Below the pieces are notes generated by a model. The model was not told the origin of the DNA. It worked only from the letters and a program-made list of their open reading frames with translations, and made no database searches. This document shows positions 1 to 5,057 of a stretch of 5,454 nt of DNA, in pieces. This stretch comes from Candidatus Omnitrophota bacterium (GTDB lineage Bacteria > Omnitrophota > Gorgyraeia > 2-01-FULL-45-10), in the NCBI GenBank assembly GCA_030695725.1, contig JAUYPN010000022.1, forward strand, positions 1 through 5,454, read 5' to 3'. How positions within the stretch are numbered: the stretch's first letter is position 1; each line of letters opens with the position of its first letter. The position numbers and the translations under genes were made by a program.

Positions 1-66
1 CATACGCGCAGGTCTCAGAAGCCTGTGCCGCAAGGCTTGAGGGTTCAAATCCCTCTTTCCGCACCA
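1..66 (+). tRNA. tRNA-Leu (anticodon CAG), 5' end cut off by the window
   Basis: This is the 3' three-quarters of a class II (long variable arm) tRNA. The anticodon stem pairs 9-13 with 21-25 around a seven-base loop at 14-20, with anticodon CAG at 16-18, which reads the leucine codon CUG. A variable arm follows, in which GCC at 27-29 pairs with GGC at 34-36 around GCAA. The T stem pairs 39-43 with 51-55 around TTCAAAT. The 3' acceptor strand is 56-62, the discriminator base is A63, and CCA is encoded at 64-66. The long variable arm and A discriminator agree with the leucine identity. The acceptor 5' strand and most of the D arm lie before the window. The amidase start codon follows only 12 nt after the CCA, so the two may share a transcript. 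Confidence 0.95.
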
Positions 67-78
67 CGAACCATTACC

Positions 79-1212
79 ATGAGATCATATATCAAATACA
101 GGGCGGTATTCATATTCGCGGCGGCGCTTTTGATAGCGGGATGCGCTTCTCAAGCGCCCTATTTGAAGCTCGATCCGTCTTTGAATACCGACATAAGGGT
201 CTATGAAAACGTTCAATACGTTCCGCTCATTAAACTGTGTGAGGCTTATGGCATCGAATGGAAATGGGACAGCTTTATAAGGACCGCCGTCATAAAACGT
301 AAGAACGGCAAGATAATCTTAAGGCCGGGCAGCGACAGGATCCTGGTTAACGGCGAAGAGAGAAAATTGGGTTCGCCGGTGATCTTCACCAACGGCGCCG
401 TATTTGTTCCGGTGACTTTTGTAAAGAACGATCTTGGCCTTATAGTCGAGGCCCGCCGTTATGTCCAGAAGGATCTTGAAAAGATCCCCGAAGTCCGCGC
501 GCCGGGAAAATACTCTATAAGAACGATAGTCATAGATGCGGGCCACGGCGGCAAGGACCCGGGTGCCATAGGCAGGCGGCTGCGGATCAAAGAGCGAGAC
601 CGGACTCTATTGATATCTAAAAAACTTAAGGGGATACTCGAAGATAACGGGATCAGGGTTATAATGACAAGAAGCTCGGATGAATTCGTCTCCCTTCCCG
701 AAAGGGTAAGGATGGCCAATTCAAGCGGCGCGGACCTCTTCGTCAGCATCCACATCAACGCCTCGCGCTCGAGATCTATGAACGGTTTTGAATGTTATTA
801 TTTGTCGGAGGCCACCAATGATAACGCCCGCGCCCTGGAAGCTTTTGAAAACGCGGCATTAAAGACCGACGAGGGAACGGTCGTAGAGCATTCGACGAGC
901 CTCGATAAGACCCTCTGGGATATGAAGCTTACCGAGAACAGGCGCGAGTCGGCCGAATTGGCCGGCAATATATGCAATGCAGTCGATAACAGCCTTATCA
1001 CGCGCAACAGAGGCGTCAAGACGGCGCGGTTCTACGTGATAAAATTTACGAGGATCCCGTCCGTACTTGTGGAGGTCGGATACCTAAGCAATAAATTTGA
1101 AGAGCTGAAGTTAAAGGACGACGGTTATGCCGACAGGATGGCGGATGTCATAGCAAAAGGCATATTGGCGTACAAAAATAAATATGAACGAACAGAAGGT
1201 TTTACATTATGA
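79..1212 (+). CDS. N-acetylmuramoyl-L-alanine amidase (Amidase_3), lipoprotein with copper amine oxidase-like N-terminal stalk domain
   Basis: Predicted 377-aa zinc amidase that cuts the bond between N-acetylmuramic acid and L-alanine in peptidoglycan. The N-terminus is a lipoprotein signal: basic residues, a hydrophobic run (about 9-20) and the lipobox LIAGC at 18-22, so the mature protein should be lipid-anchored at Cys22 outside the cytoplasmic membrane. Residues about 42-122 resemble the copper amine oxidase N-terminal domain family (Cu_amine_oxidN1), a presumed stalk or binding module. The catalytic domain starts near residue 149 with TIVIDAGHGG. Expected zinc ligands are His156, Glu172 (KERD) and His225 (SIHINA); the catalytic glutamate is Glu332 (VEVGYLSN). 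Between the last two, about residues 250-297 form an extra helical-looking segment like the regulatory insertion of AmiB/AmiC. The ATG at 79 is chosen because it puts the signal peptide at the N-terminus; the longer frame begins inside the tRNA. No Shine-Dalgarno sequence precedes it. The stop overlaps murI by ATGA. The physiological activator is unknown. Confidence 0.93.
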   Translation: MRSYIKYRAVFIFAAALLIAGCASQAPYLKLDPSLNTDIRVYENVQYVPLIKLCEAYGIEWKWDSFIRTAVIKRKNGKIILRPGSDRILVNGEERKLGSPVIFTNGAVFVPVTFVKNDLGLIVEARRYVQKDLEKIPEVRAPGKYSIRTIVIDAGHGGKDPGAIGRRLRIKERDRTLLISKKLKGILEDNGIRVIMTRSSDEFVSLPERVRMANSSGADLFVSIHINASRSRSMNGFECYYLSEATNDNARALEAFENAALKTDEGTVVEHSTSLDKTLWDMKLTENRRESAELAGNICNAVDNSLITRNRGVKTARFYVIKFTRIPSVLVEVGYLSNKFEELKLKDDGYADRMADVIAKGILAYKNKYERTEGFTL

Positions 1213-2006
1213 GTGATTCAAGGCCTGTAGGTATATTTGATTCCGGCGTGGGCGGGCTTACTGTCTTCAGCGAAGTAGAGAAGGCCTTGCCGAGAGAGGA
1301 GATAGTATACTTCGGCGACACGGCGCGCGTTCCGTACGGGACGAAGTCAAAGGAGACTGTTACGAAGTTCTCGGTGGAGAACGTGGAATTCCTGATGAAG
1401 CACAACGTAAAGCTCGTCCTCGTCGCTTGCAATACGGCGTCTTCATTGAGCCTCGGCTTTTTAAAACGCTGTTTCAGGGTACCCATAATAGGGGTCATCG
1501 AGCCGGGCGCCAGGAATGCCGTGAACTCTACCAGGAATAACAGGATAGGGGTCGTGGGGACCAGTGCCACCATTGCCTCCGGCGCTTATGAGAAGGCGGT
1601 GAAAAAGATAAGCCGTAAAATTGCTGTCTACAGCCAAAGCTGCCCGTTATTCGTTCCGCTCGTCGAAGAAGGCTGGATCGCCGAGAAGGTCACCTGCGAA
1701 GTGGCATCGGTATATTTAAAAGGATTGAAGAGTAAGGGCGTGGATACATTGATACTCGGTTGCACGCATTACCCGCTACTGAAAAATGTCATAAAAAAAT
1801 TCATGGGTAACGGAGTTACGCTGGTCGATTCCGCCAGGGAAGTAGCGAAAGAGGCCAGATCCATACTCGATGCGACCGGACTTTTGAATGAAACCTCCGG
1901 CAGGAAGAGGCACAAATTTTTTGTCAGCGATGAGCCGGGGCCTTTTATACGTTTGAGCGAACGTTTCCTGAAAAGAGAGATGAAGTGCGTAAAGAGGGCG
2001 ATATAG
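1209..2006 (+). CDS. murI: Glutamate racemase
   Basis: MurI interconverts L- and D-glutamate without a cofactor in the cytoplasm, supplying D-Glu for the peptidoglycan stem peptide. The 265 residues match the usual family length. The N-terminus has the substrate-binding GIFDSGVGGLTV signature (Asp11, Ser12). The two catalytic cysteines are both present: Cys74 in VACNTAS and Cys185 in LGCTHYP, with His187 beside the second. The PYG motif (42-44) and the TSATIAS segment are also typical. The ATG overlaps the stop codon of the upstream amidase (ATGA), which suggests translational coupling between two cell-wall genes. An AAGG at 1196-1199, nine bases before the start, could be a ribosome binding site. 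queD starts seven bases after the stop. All expected residues are intact; another aspartate/glutamate racemase family member is a remote alternative. Confidence 0.96.
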   Translation: MSDSRPVGIFDSGVGGLTVFSEVEKALPREEIVYFGDTARVPYGTKSKETVTKFSVENVEFLMKHNVKLVLVACNTASSLSLGFLKRCFRVPIIGVIEPGARNAVNSTRNNRIGVVGTSATIASGAYEKAVKKISRKIAVYSQSCPLFVPLVEEGWIAEKVTCEVASVYLKGLKSKGVDTLILGCTHYPLLKNVIKKFMGNGVTLVDSAREVAKEARSILDATGLLNETSGRKRHKFFVSDEPGPFIRLSERFLKREMKCVKRAI

Positions 2007-2013
2007 GCGGAAT

Positions 2014-2376
2014 ATGTACGAAATAAAAGTTAAATCGAATTTCAGTGCGGCGCATAATTTAAGGAACTATCACGGCAAGTGCGAGCGTCTACACGGGCAC
2101 AACTGGAATATTGAGGCGATATTTGTTTATAAGTCCCTTTCCGAGGCCGGCATGGCGGTGGATTTCAAGGAGGCCAAGAGACTTCTTGAATCCGTGCTTG
2201 GAAAATTCGACCATTCATACTTGAACGAGACGGAGGCCTTCAAGAGATTGAACCCGACCTCAGAAAATATGGCCAAATTAATTTACGACGGGATAAAGAA
2301 GAATAATAGATTCATAGCTTCCGTTTCCGTATGGGAGAATGAAAATTCCTGCGCGACATACCGCCATGAAACCTAA
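2014..2376 (+). CDS. queD: 6-carboxy-5,6,7,8-tetrahydropterin synthase (QueD)
   Basis: QueD converts 7,8-dihydroneopterin triphosphate to 6-carboxytetrahydropterin, the first committed step towards 7-deazaguanine compounds. At 120 aa it has the normal size for this small T-fold enzyme. The zinc ligands are His14 (SAAHNL), His27 and His29. The motif C23-x3-H27-G-H29 is the one that marks QueD rather than mammalian-type pyruvoyltetrahydropterin synthase, with Cys23 as the catalytic cysteine. Asp66-His67 (FDHSYLN) complete the expected catalytic set, and Glu108 (VWEN) is the expected pterin-binding glutamate. The three other preQ1-pathway genes directly follow, which firmly supports QueD over a folate-pathway PTPS-III. 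The start is ATG after a GGCGGA-like stretch with very short spacing, so the ribosome binding site is weak. The 3' end overlaps queC by 11 nt. Confidence 0.95.
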   Translation: MYEIKVKSNFSAAHNLRNYHGKCERLHGHNWNIEAIFVYKSLSEAGMAVDFKEAKRLLESVLGKFDHSYLNETEAFKRLNPTSENMAKLIYDGIKKNNRFIASVSVWENENSCATYRHET

Positions 2377-3037
2377 AGCGGTTATATTGTTGTCCGGCGG
2401 CCTCGATTCGGCCGTAGCTTTATACATAGCCAAGAAAAAGGGATACGATTGCCATTGTCTTGTATTCGATTACGGGCAAAGGCACAGGATAGAGATCGAG
2501 CGTGCCGGGTTTATAGCCAAAAGGGCCCGCGCGAAATTGCATGTGTTGAAGATCTCTCTGCCGTGGAAAGGATCGAGCCTTACAGATAAAAGAGGTACTA
2601 TCCCTTCAGGCAGGACCATAAGAGAGATAAAGAACGGCGGCATACCCTCTACTTATGTCCCGTCGAGAAACACGATATTTTTAAGCATGGCCGGTTCTTT
2701 GGCGGAGGCGATACGCGCCCGGGCGATATTCATAGGCGCGCACTGCGAAGATTCGAGCGGCTATCCGGATTGCCGCAAAGACTATCTGGAAACTTTCCGC
2801 AAGGTCATAAATCTCGGCACGAGGGCAGGGATTGACAATACCCTGACCCTGAAATTTCCGCTGATCGATAAGAGTAAAGCAGGGATCATAAGGGTGGGAA
2901 AGAGGCTGGGGGTCCCGTTTGAGCTTACATGGTCGTGTTATAAGGGCGGAAAGACCCCGTGCCATAGATGCGATTCTTGTATATTAAGGGCAAAAGGTTT
3001 CAGGGAAGCGGGAATAAAGGACCCGTTGTTAAATTGA
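2366..3037 (+). CDS. queC: 7-cyano-7-deazaguanine (preQ0) synthase (QueC)
   Basis: QueC is an ATP-dependent enzyme that converts 7-carboxy-7-deazaguanine and ammonia into preQ0. The protein is 223 aa from the chosen start. It opens with MKPKAVILLSGGLDS, whose SGGLDS (10-15) is the PP-loop that binds ATP. Further family signatures are DYGQRH near 35-40, YVPSRNT at 97-103 and SGYPDCR ending near 137. The C-terminal zinc site has four cysteines at 191, 199, 202 and 205, in the pattern CY-x6-PC-x2-C-x2-C. The frame is open back to an ATG at 2339. The ATG at 2366 is preferred because family members start right before the first strand leading to the PP-loop, and because GGGAGA directly abuts 2339, too close to act as a Shine-Dalgarno site. 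Either start overlaps queD, so coupling by re-initiation is likely. queE begins one base after the stop. Confidence 0.95.
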   Translation: MKPKAVILLSGGLDSAVALYIAKKKGYDCHCLVFDYGQRHRIEIERAGFIAKRARAKLHVLKISLPWKGSSLTDKRGTIPSGRTIREIKNGGIPSTYVPSRNTIFLSMAGSLAEAIRARAIFIGAHCEDSSGYPDCRKDYLETFRKVINLGTRAGIDNTLTLKFPLIDKSKAGIIRVGKRLGVPFELTWSCYKGGKTPCHRCDSCILRAKGFREAGIKDPLLN

Positions 3038-3038
3038 T

Positions 3039-3743
3039 ATGAGCGCGTCAAAAGCGGAGATAACTGAAGTTTTTTCATCGGTACAGGGCGAAGGGATATT
3101 CGTAGGCGCGCGCCAAATATTTGTCCGTTTCAAGGGATGCAATATGGCGTGTGAATTCTGCGACACGCCTACCGGCGCCGCGGGAAAAGAGTATTCCTGC
3201 GCCGTTCTTATGAATGAGGTAAGAATGATAGACGGATCGAACGGGCCGCACCATTCGGTGTCGCTGACGGGAGGCGAACCGCTCGTGTATGCCGAATTCT
3301 TAAAGTCCTTTCTGCCCCTATTGAAGAAAGAGGGCTTTAAATCATACCTCGAAACGAACGGCACTCTGCCGGACGCTCTTCTGGACGTGATAGATCTTAT
3401 CGATATAGTGGCGATGGATTTCAAGCTTCCGTCCTCCACAGGAGGCGGGGCATACTGGAAAGAGCATCTGGAATTTTTAAAGATAGCTGTGCGTAAAAAA
3501 GTATTTGTGAAATCGGTCGTAACCACGGACACAAAAAAAGAGGACGTTATAGAGGCGGTCAGGCTCATAAGAGGAGTGAATAAGAAGATACCTTTTATAA
3601 TACAGCCGGCAACGCCGGTTAAGACCTTCAACAAAAGGCCGGGCGAAAATTGTCTATTGGAGTTTTTGGATATAGCATTAAAGAACGAAGTTGAAAATTC
3701 GCGCGTCATACCGCAGATGCATAAAGCGTGGGGAGTAAAATGA
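3039..3743 (+). CDS. queE: 7-carboxy-7-deazaguanine synthase (QueE), radical SAM enzyme
   Basis: QueE rearranges 6-carboxytetrahydropterin to 7-carboxy-7-deazaguanine using S-adenosylmethionine, a [4Fe-4S] cluster and Mg2+. The 234-aa protein has the QueE N-terminus EVFSSVQGEG (about 10-19), then the cluster motif C34-x3-C38-x2-C41 within FKGCNMACEFCDTP. This is the CxxxCxxC spacing of radical SAM enzymes. SLTGGEPL (about 74-81) is the SAM-binding GGE motif, LETNG follows near 103-107, and MDFKLPSS near 126-133 is also typical. The C-terminus PQMHKAWG matches the conserved QueE tail. Neighbours QueC, QueD and QueF exclude the similar pyruvate-formate-lyase-activating or nucleotide reductase activases. 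The start lies one base after the queC stop, and the stop overlaps queF by ATGA. No strong ribosome binding site is seen, consistent with coupled translation. Confidence 0.95.
   Translation: MSASKAEITEVFSSVQGEGIFVGARQIFVRFKGCNMACEFCDTPTGAAGKEYSCAVLMNEVRMIDGSNGPHHSVSLTGGEPLVYAEFLKSFLPLLKKEGFKSYLETNGTLPDALLDVIDLIDIVAMDFKLPSSTGGGAYWKEHLEFLKIAVRKKVFVKSVVTTDTKKEDVIEAVRLIRGVNKKIPFIIQPATPVKTFNKRPGENCLLEFLDIALKNEVENSRVIPQMHKAWGVK
3730..3735 (+). promoter_or_regulatory. Shine-Dalgarno site for queF
   Basis: GGGGAG ends four bases before the ATG at 3740, inside the last codons of queE. It is one of the clearest purine-rich ribosome binding sites in this cluster, and it supports 3740 as the queF start rather than the in-frame GTG at 3728, which overlaps the site itself. 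Confidence 0.6.
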
Positions 3744-4183
3744 AATTAGACACAGGACACAAGACACAGGACACAAGAAAAAGCATAAAAGGGTCGTCCT
3801 ATGAAGGGCTGCAAAAAAACATAAAAAGACTGAAGACGCCGGCGATCGATGTGTGGGAGAACCAATATCCGGATAGAGATTATACGATCACGATCGATGT
3901 CCCGGAGTTCACCTGTATTTGTCCGAAGACGGGACTGCCGGATTTTGCGGTCATCACTATCAGATATATACCCGACGAGCTCTGTATTGAGTTAAAGTCG
4001 TTGAAATATTACGAAATATTCTTCCGGGACGTAGGCATATTCCACGAGAATGTTGTGAATAAGTTTCTCGACGACCTGATGAGGGCGTGCAAGCCGATAT
4101 GGATGGAGGTTATCGGCGAATTTAATGCCCGCGGCGGAATAAAGACGACCGTAAAGACGGAATATAAAAGATGCGAGAGATAA
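3740..4183 (+). CDS. queF: NADPH-dependent 7-cyano-7-deazaguanine (preQ0) reductase, short unimodular QueF
   Basis: QueF reduces the nitrile of preQ0 to the amine of preQ1 with NADPH, in the tunnelling (T) fold. The 147-aa length fits the short, unimodular type rather than the long E. coli type. The catalytic Cys61 and Asp68 sit in CICPKTGLPDF, in the same spacing as Cys55/Asp62 of the Bacillus subtilis enzyme; His102-Glu103 correspond to its His96-Glu97. The NADPH-binding QueF motif is present as ELKSLKYY (84-91), and GEFNARGGI follows near the C-terminus. Residue 66 is Leu, where many homologues have Gln; I take this as a subfamily variant. Residues 4-13 are encoded by a four-copy heptamer repeat and look like a non-conserved extension. 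The ATG overlaps the queE stop, and no other ATG, GTG or TTG start lies between the repeat and the conserved core. The 3' end overlaps the fumarase alpha gene by 13 nt. Confidence 0.95.
   Translation: MKLDTGHKTQDTRKSIKGSSYEGLQKNIKRLKTPAIDVWENQYPDRDYTITIDVPEFTCICPKTGLPDFAVITIRYIPDELCIELKSLKYYEIFFRDVGIFHENVVNKFLDDLMRACKPIWMEVIGEFNARGGIKTTVKTEYKRCER
3749..3776 (+). repeat. Tandem heptamer repeat GACACAR x4 at the 5' end of queF
   Basis: Two perfect 14-bp copies of GACACAGGACACAA lie head to tail at 3749-3762 and 3763-3776. Each is itself two heptamers (GACACAG, GACACAA), giving four copies of GACACAR. The array begins nine bases after the queF start codon and encodes residues 4-13 of QueF. Because 7 and 14 are not multiples of three, gain or loss of one or two heptamers would shift the reading frame; only three-unit changes would preserve it. 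Confidence 0.93.
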
Positions 4184-5013
4184 ACGTTTCAAAAATAAGA
4201 GAAGCGGTGACCGAGCTATGCCTCAAAGCCAACTTTGAGCTGAGGCGGGATATCATGAAAGCCCTTAGGGCAGCGCTCAGGAAAGAGACGAGCTCTAGGG
4301 CCCGAAATCTGATCAAGGCATTGATAGAGAATGCGGTGTTGGCGAAAAAGAAGCGTATAGCGATATGCCAGGACACAGGATTTGTCTCTGTGTATATTGA
4401 GCTGGGAAGCTCTCTCTTATTATCGGGCGGGGAACTGACGGAGGCCGTTAACAGAGGCGTCGAGGACGCCTATAAAAAGGGATACTTAAGAAAATCGGTG
4501 GTAAGCGATCCATTATTAAGAAAGAACACGAACACTAATACGCCCTGCATCATCCATGTTGATATCGTGAAGGGCGACAGGATAAGAATATCCGTTTGTC
4601 CGAAGGGTTTCGGCAGCGAAAATAAGAGCGCCGTAAAGATGCTCGGGCCTACGTCTTCCGAAAAGGATATCATAGATTTCGTATCGGATGTCGCAAGGAA
4701 AGCCGGGCCGGATGCCTGCCCGCCTTACATTCTGGGCATAGGTATCGGCGGGACATTCGACCATGCGGCGCATTTATCAAAAAAAGCCCTGTTGCGTTCT
4801 ATAGAATCCAAGAGCGTGAAGAAACATTTCCGTAAACTTGAGAAGGATATTTTAAGAACGGTCAATTCCACCGGTATCGGGCCGATGGGCCTGGGCGGGA
4901 AGACCACGGCCCTCGGGGTCAATATAGAAGAATTTCCGACACATATAGCAGGCCTTCCGGTTGCTGTCAGCGTAAGCTGTTACGCTACGCGCAGCGCGGA
5001 AAAAGTGTTGTAG
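4171..5013 (+). CDS. Class I (Fe-S) fumarate hydratase, alpha subunit
   Basis: This is the N-terminal-domain subunit of a two-subunit, [4Fe-4S]-dependent hydro-lyase that interconverts fumarate and L-malate. The length of 280 aa is usual for the alpha subunit. The three cluster cysteines are present: Cys66 in CQDTG, Cys183 in ACPPY and Cys270 in SVSC, with spacings close to those of the fused FumA/FumB enzymes. Other signatures are the NTNTNTP stretch near 119-125, PKGFGSENKS (144-153), GIGIGGTFDHAA (about 189-200) and MGLGGKTTALGV (about 239-250). L-tartrate dehydratase alpha (TtdA) is close in sequence and cannot be fully excluded. The subunit partner lies directly downstream. The ATG at 4171 lies 13 nt inside queF, tying the gene to the que operon although the functions are unrelated. 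Its ribosome binding site is weak. The TAG stop at 5011-5013 is part of a long inverted repeat. Confidence 0.93.
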   Translation: MREINVSKIREAVTELCLKANFELRRDIMKALRAALRKETSSRARNLIKALIENAVLAKKKRIAICQDTGFVSVYIELGSSLLLSGGELTEAVNRGVEDAYKKGYLRKSVVSDPLLRKNTNTNTPCIIHVDIVKGDRIRISVCPKGFGSENKSAVKMLGPTSSEKDIIDFVSDVARKAGPDACPPYILGIGIGGTFDHAAHLSKKALLRSIESKSVKKHFRKLEKDILRTVNSTGIGPMGLGGKTTALGVNIEEFPTHIAGLPVAVSVSCYATRSAEKVL

Positions 5014-5040
5014 GGTTTGTCCCCGAAGGGGACCGACCCT
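5012..5040 (+). repeat. Long inverted repeat (hairpin) between the fumarase subunit genes
   Basis: The arms 5012-5024 and 5028-5040 are nearly complementary around a GAA loop. The inner six pairs (GTCCCC with GGGGAC) are perfect. The outer arm AGGGTTT faces CGACCCT with five Watson-Crick pairs, one G-T pair and one mismatch. The left arm begins in the second base of the alpha-subunit stop codon, and the right arm ends 17 bases before the beta start. No T-run follows, so it is not a typical Rho-independent terminator. It could be an RNA stabilising or processing element, a partial attenuator, or one copy of a dispersed REP-like palindrome. Confidence 0.85.
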
Positions 5041-5048
5041 AAAGGTTT

Positions 5049-5052
5049 GGGA
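5049..5052 (+). promoter_or_regulatory. Probable Shine-Dalgarno site for the fumarase beta subunit
   Basis: GGGA lies five bases before the ATG at 5058, just outside the inverted repeat. Unlike the other genes of the cluster, this one is separated from its upstream neighbour, so it needs its own initiation signal. The short match makes the call moderate. Confidence 0.45.
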
Positions 5053-5057
5053 TAGAA

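Noticed and set aside
25..78. Upstream extension of the amidase reading frame beginning at a GTG at position 25
   Set aside because: It lies inside the tRNA-Leu gene and would put 18 residues before a perfectly placed lipoprotein signal peptide.
471..487. Perfect 7-bp hairpin GGATCTT-GAA-AAGATCC
   Set aside because: It lies within the amidase linker. A couple of 7-bp short-loop stems are expected by chance in 5.4 kb, and nothing nearby suggests a function.
1202..1573. Minus-strand open frames opposite murI and the other genes
   Set aside because: All lie entirely opposite well-supported genes and show no family signature, so they are chance shadows.
3606..3618. Small GC palindrome CCGGC-AAC-GCCGG in queE
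   Set aside because: It is short, encodes a conserved stretch of QueE and has no T-run; most likely coincidental.
3029..3709. 226-codon open frame on the minus strand
   Set aside because: It is antisense to queE, which has every expected motif; the minus-strand translation shows no recognisable domain, and no gap allows a promoter.
3803..3850. A downstream start for queF that would leave the heptamer repeat outside the gene
   Set aside because: No in-frame ATG, GTG or TTG occurs between the repeat and the conserved core; the ATG at 3740 has a good ribosome binding site.
4222..4239. Perfect 7-bp hairpin CTCAAAG-CCAA-CTTTGAG early in the fumarase alpha gene
   Set aside because: The length is within chance expectation, it is internal to coding sequence about 50 bases after the start, and it has no terminator features.
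5012..5040. Reading the inverted repeat as a Rho-independent terminator
   Set aside because: No T-tract follows either arm on the plus strand, and the beta subunit gene, needed with alpha, begins 17 bases later.
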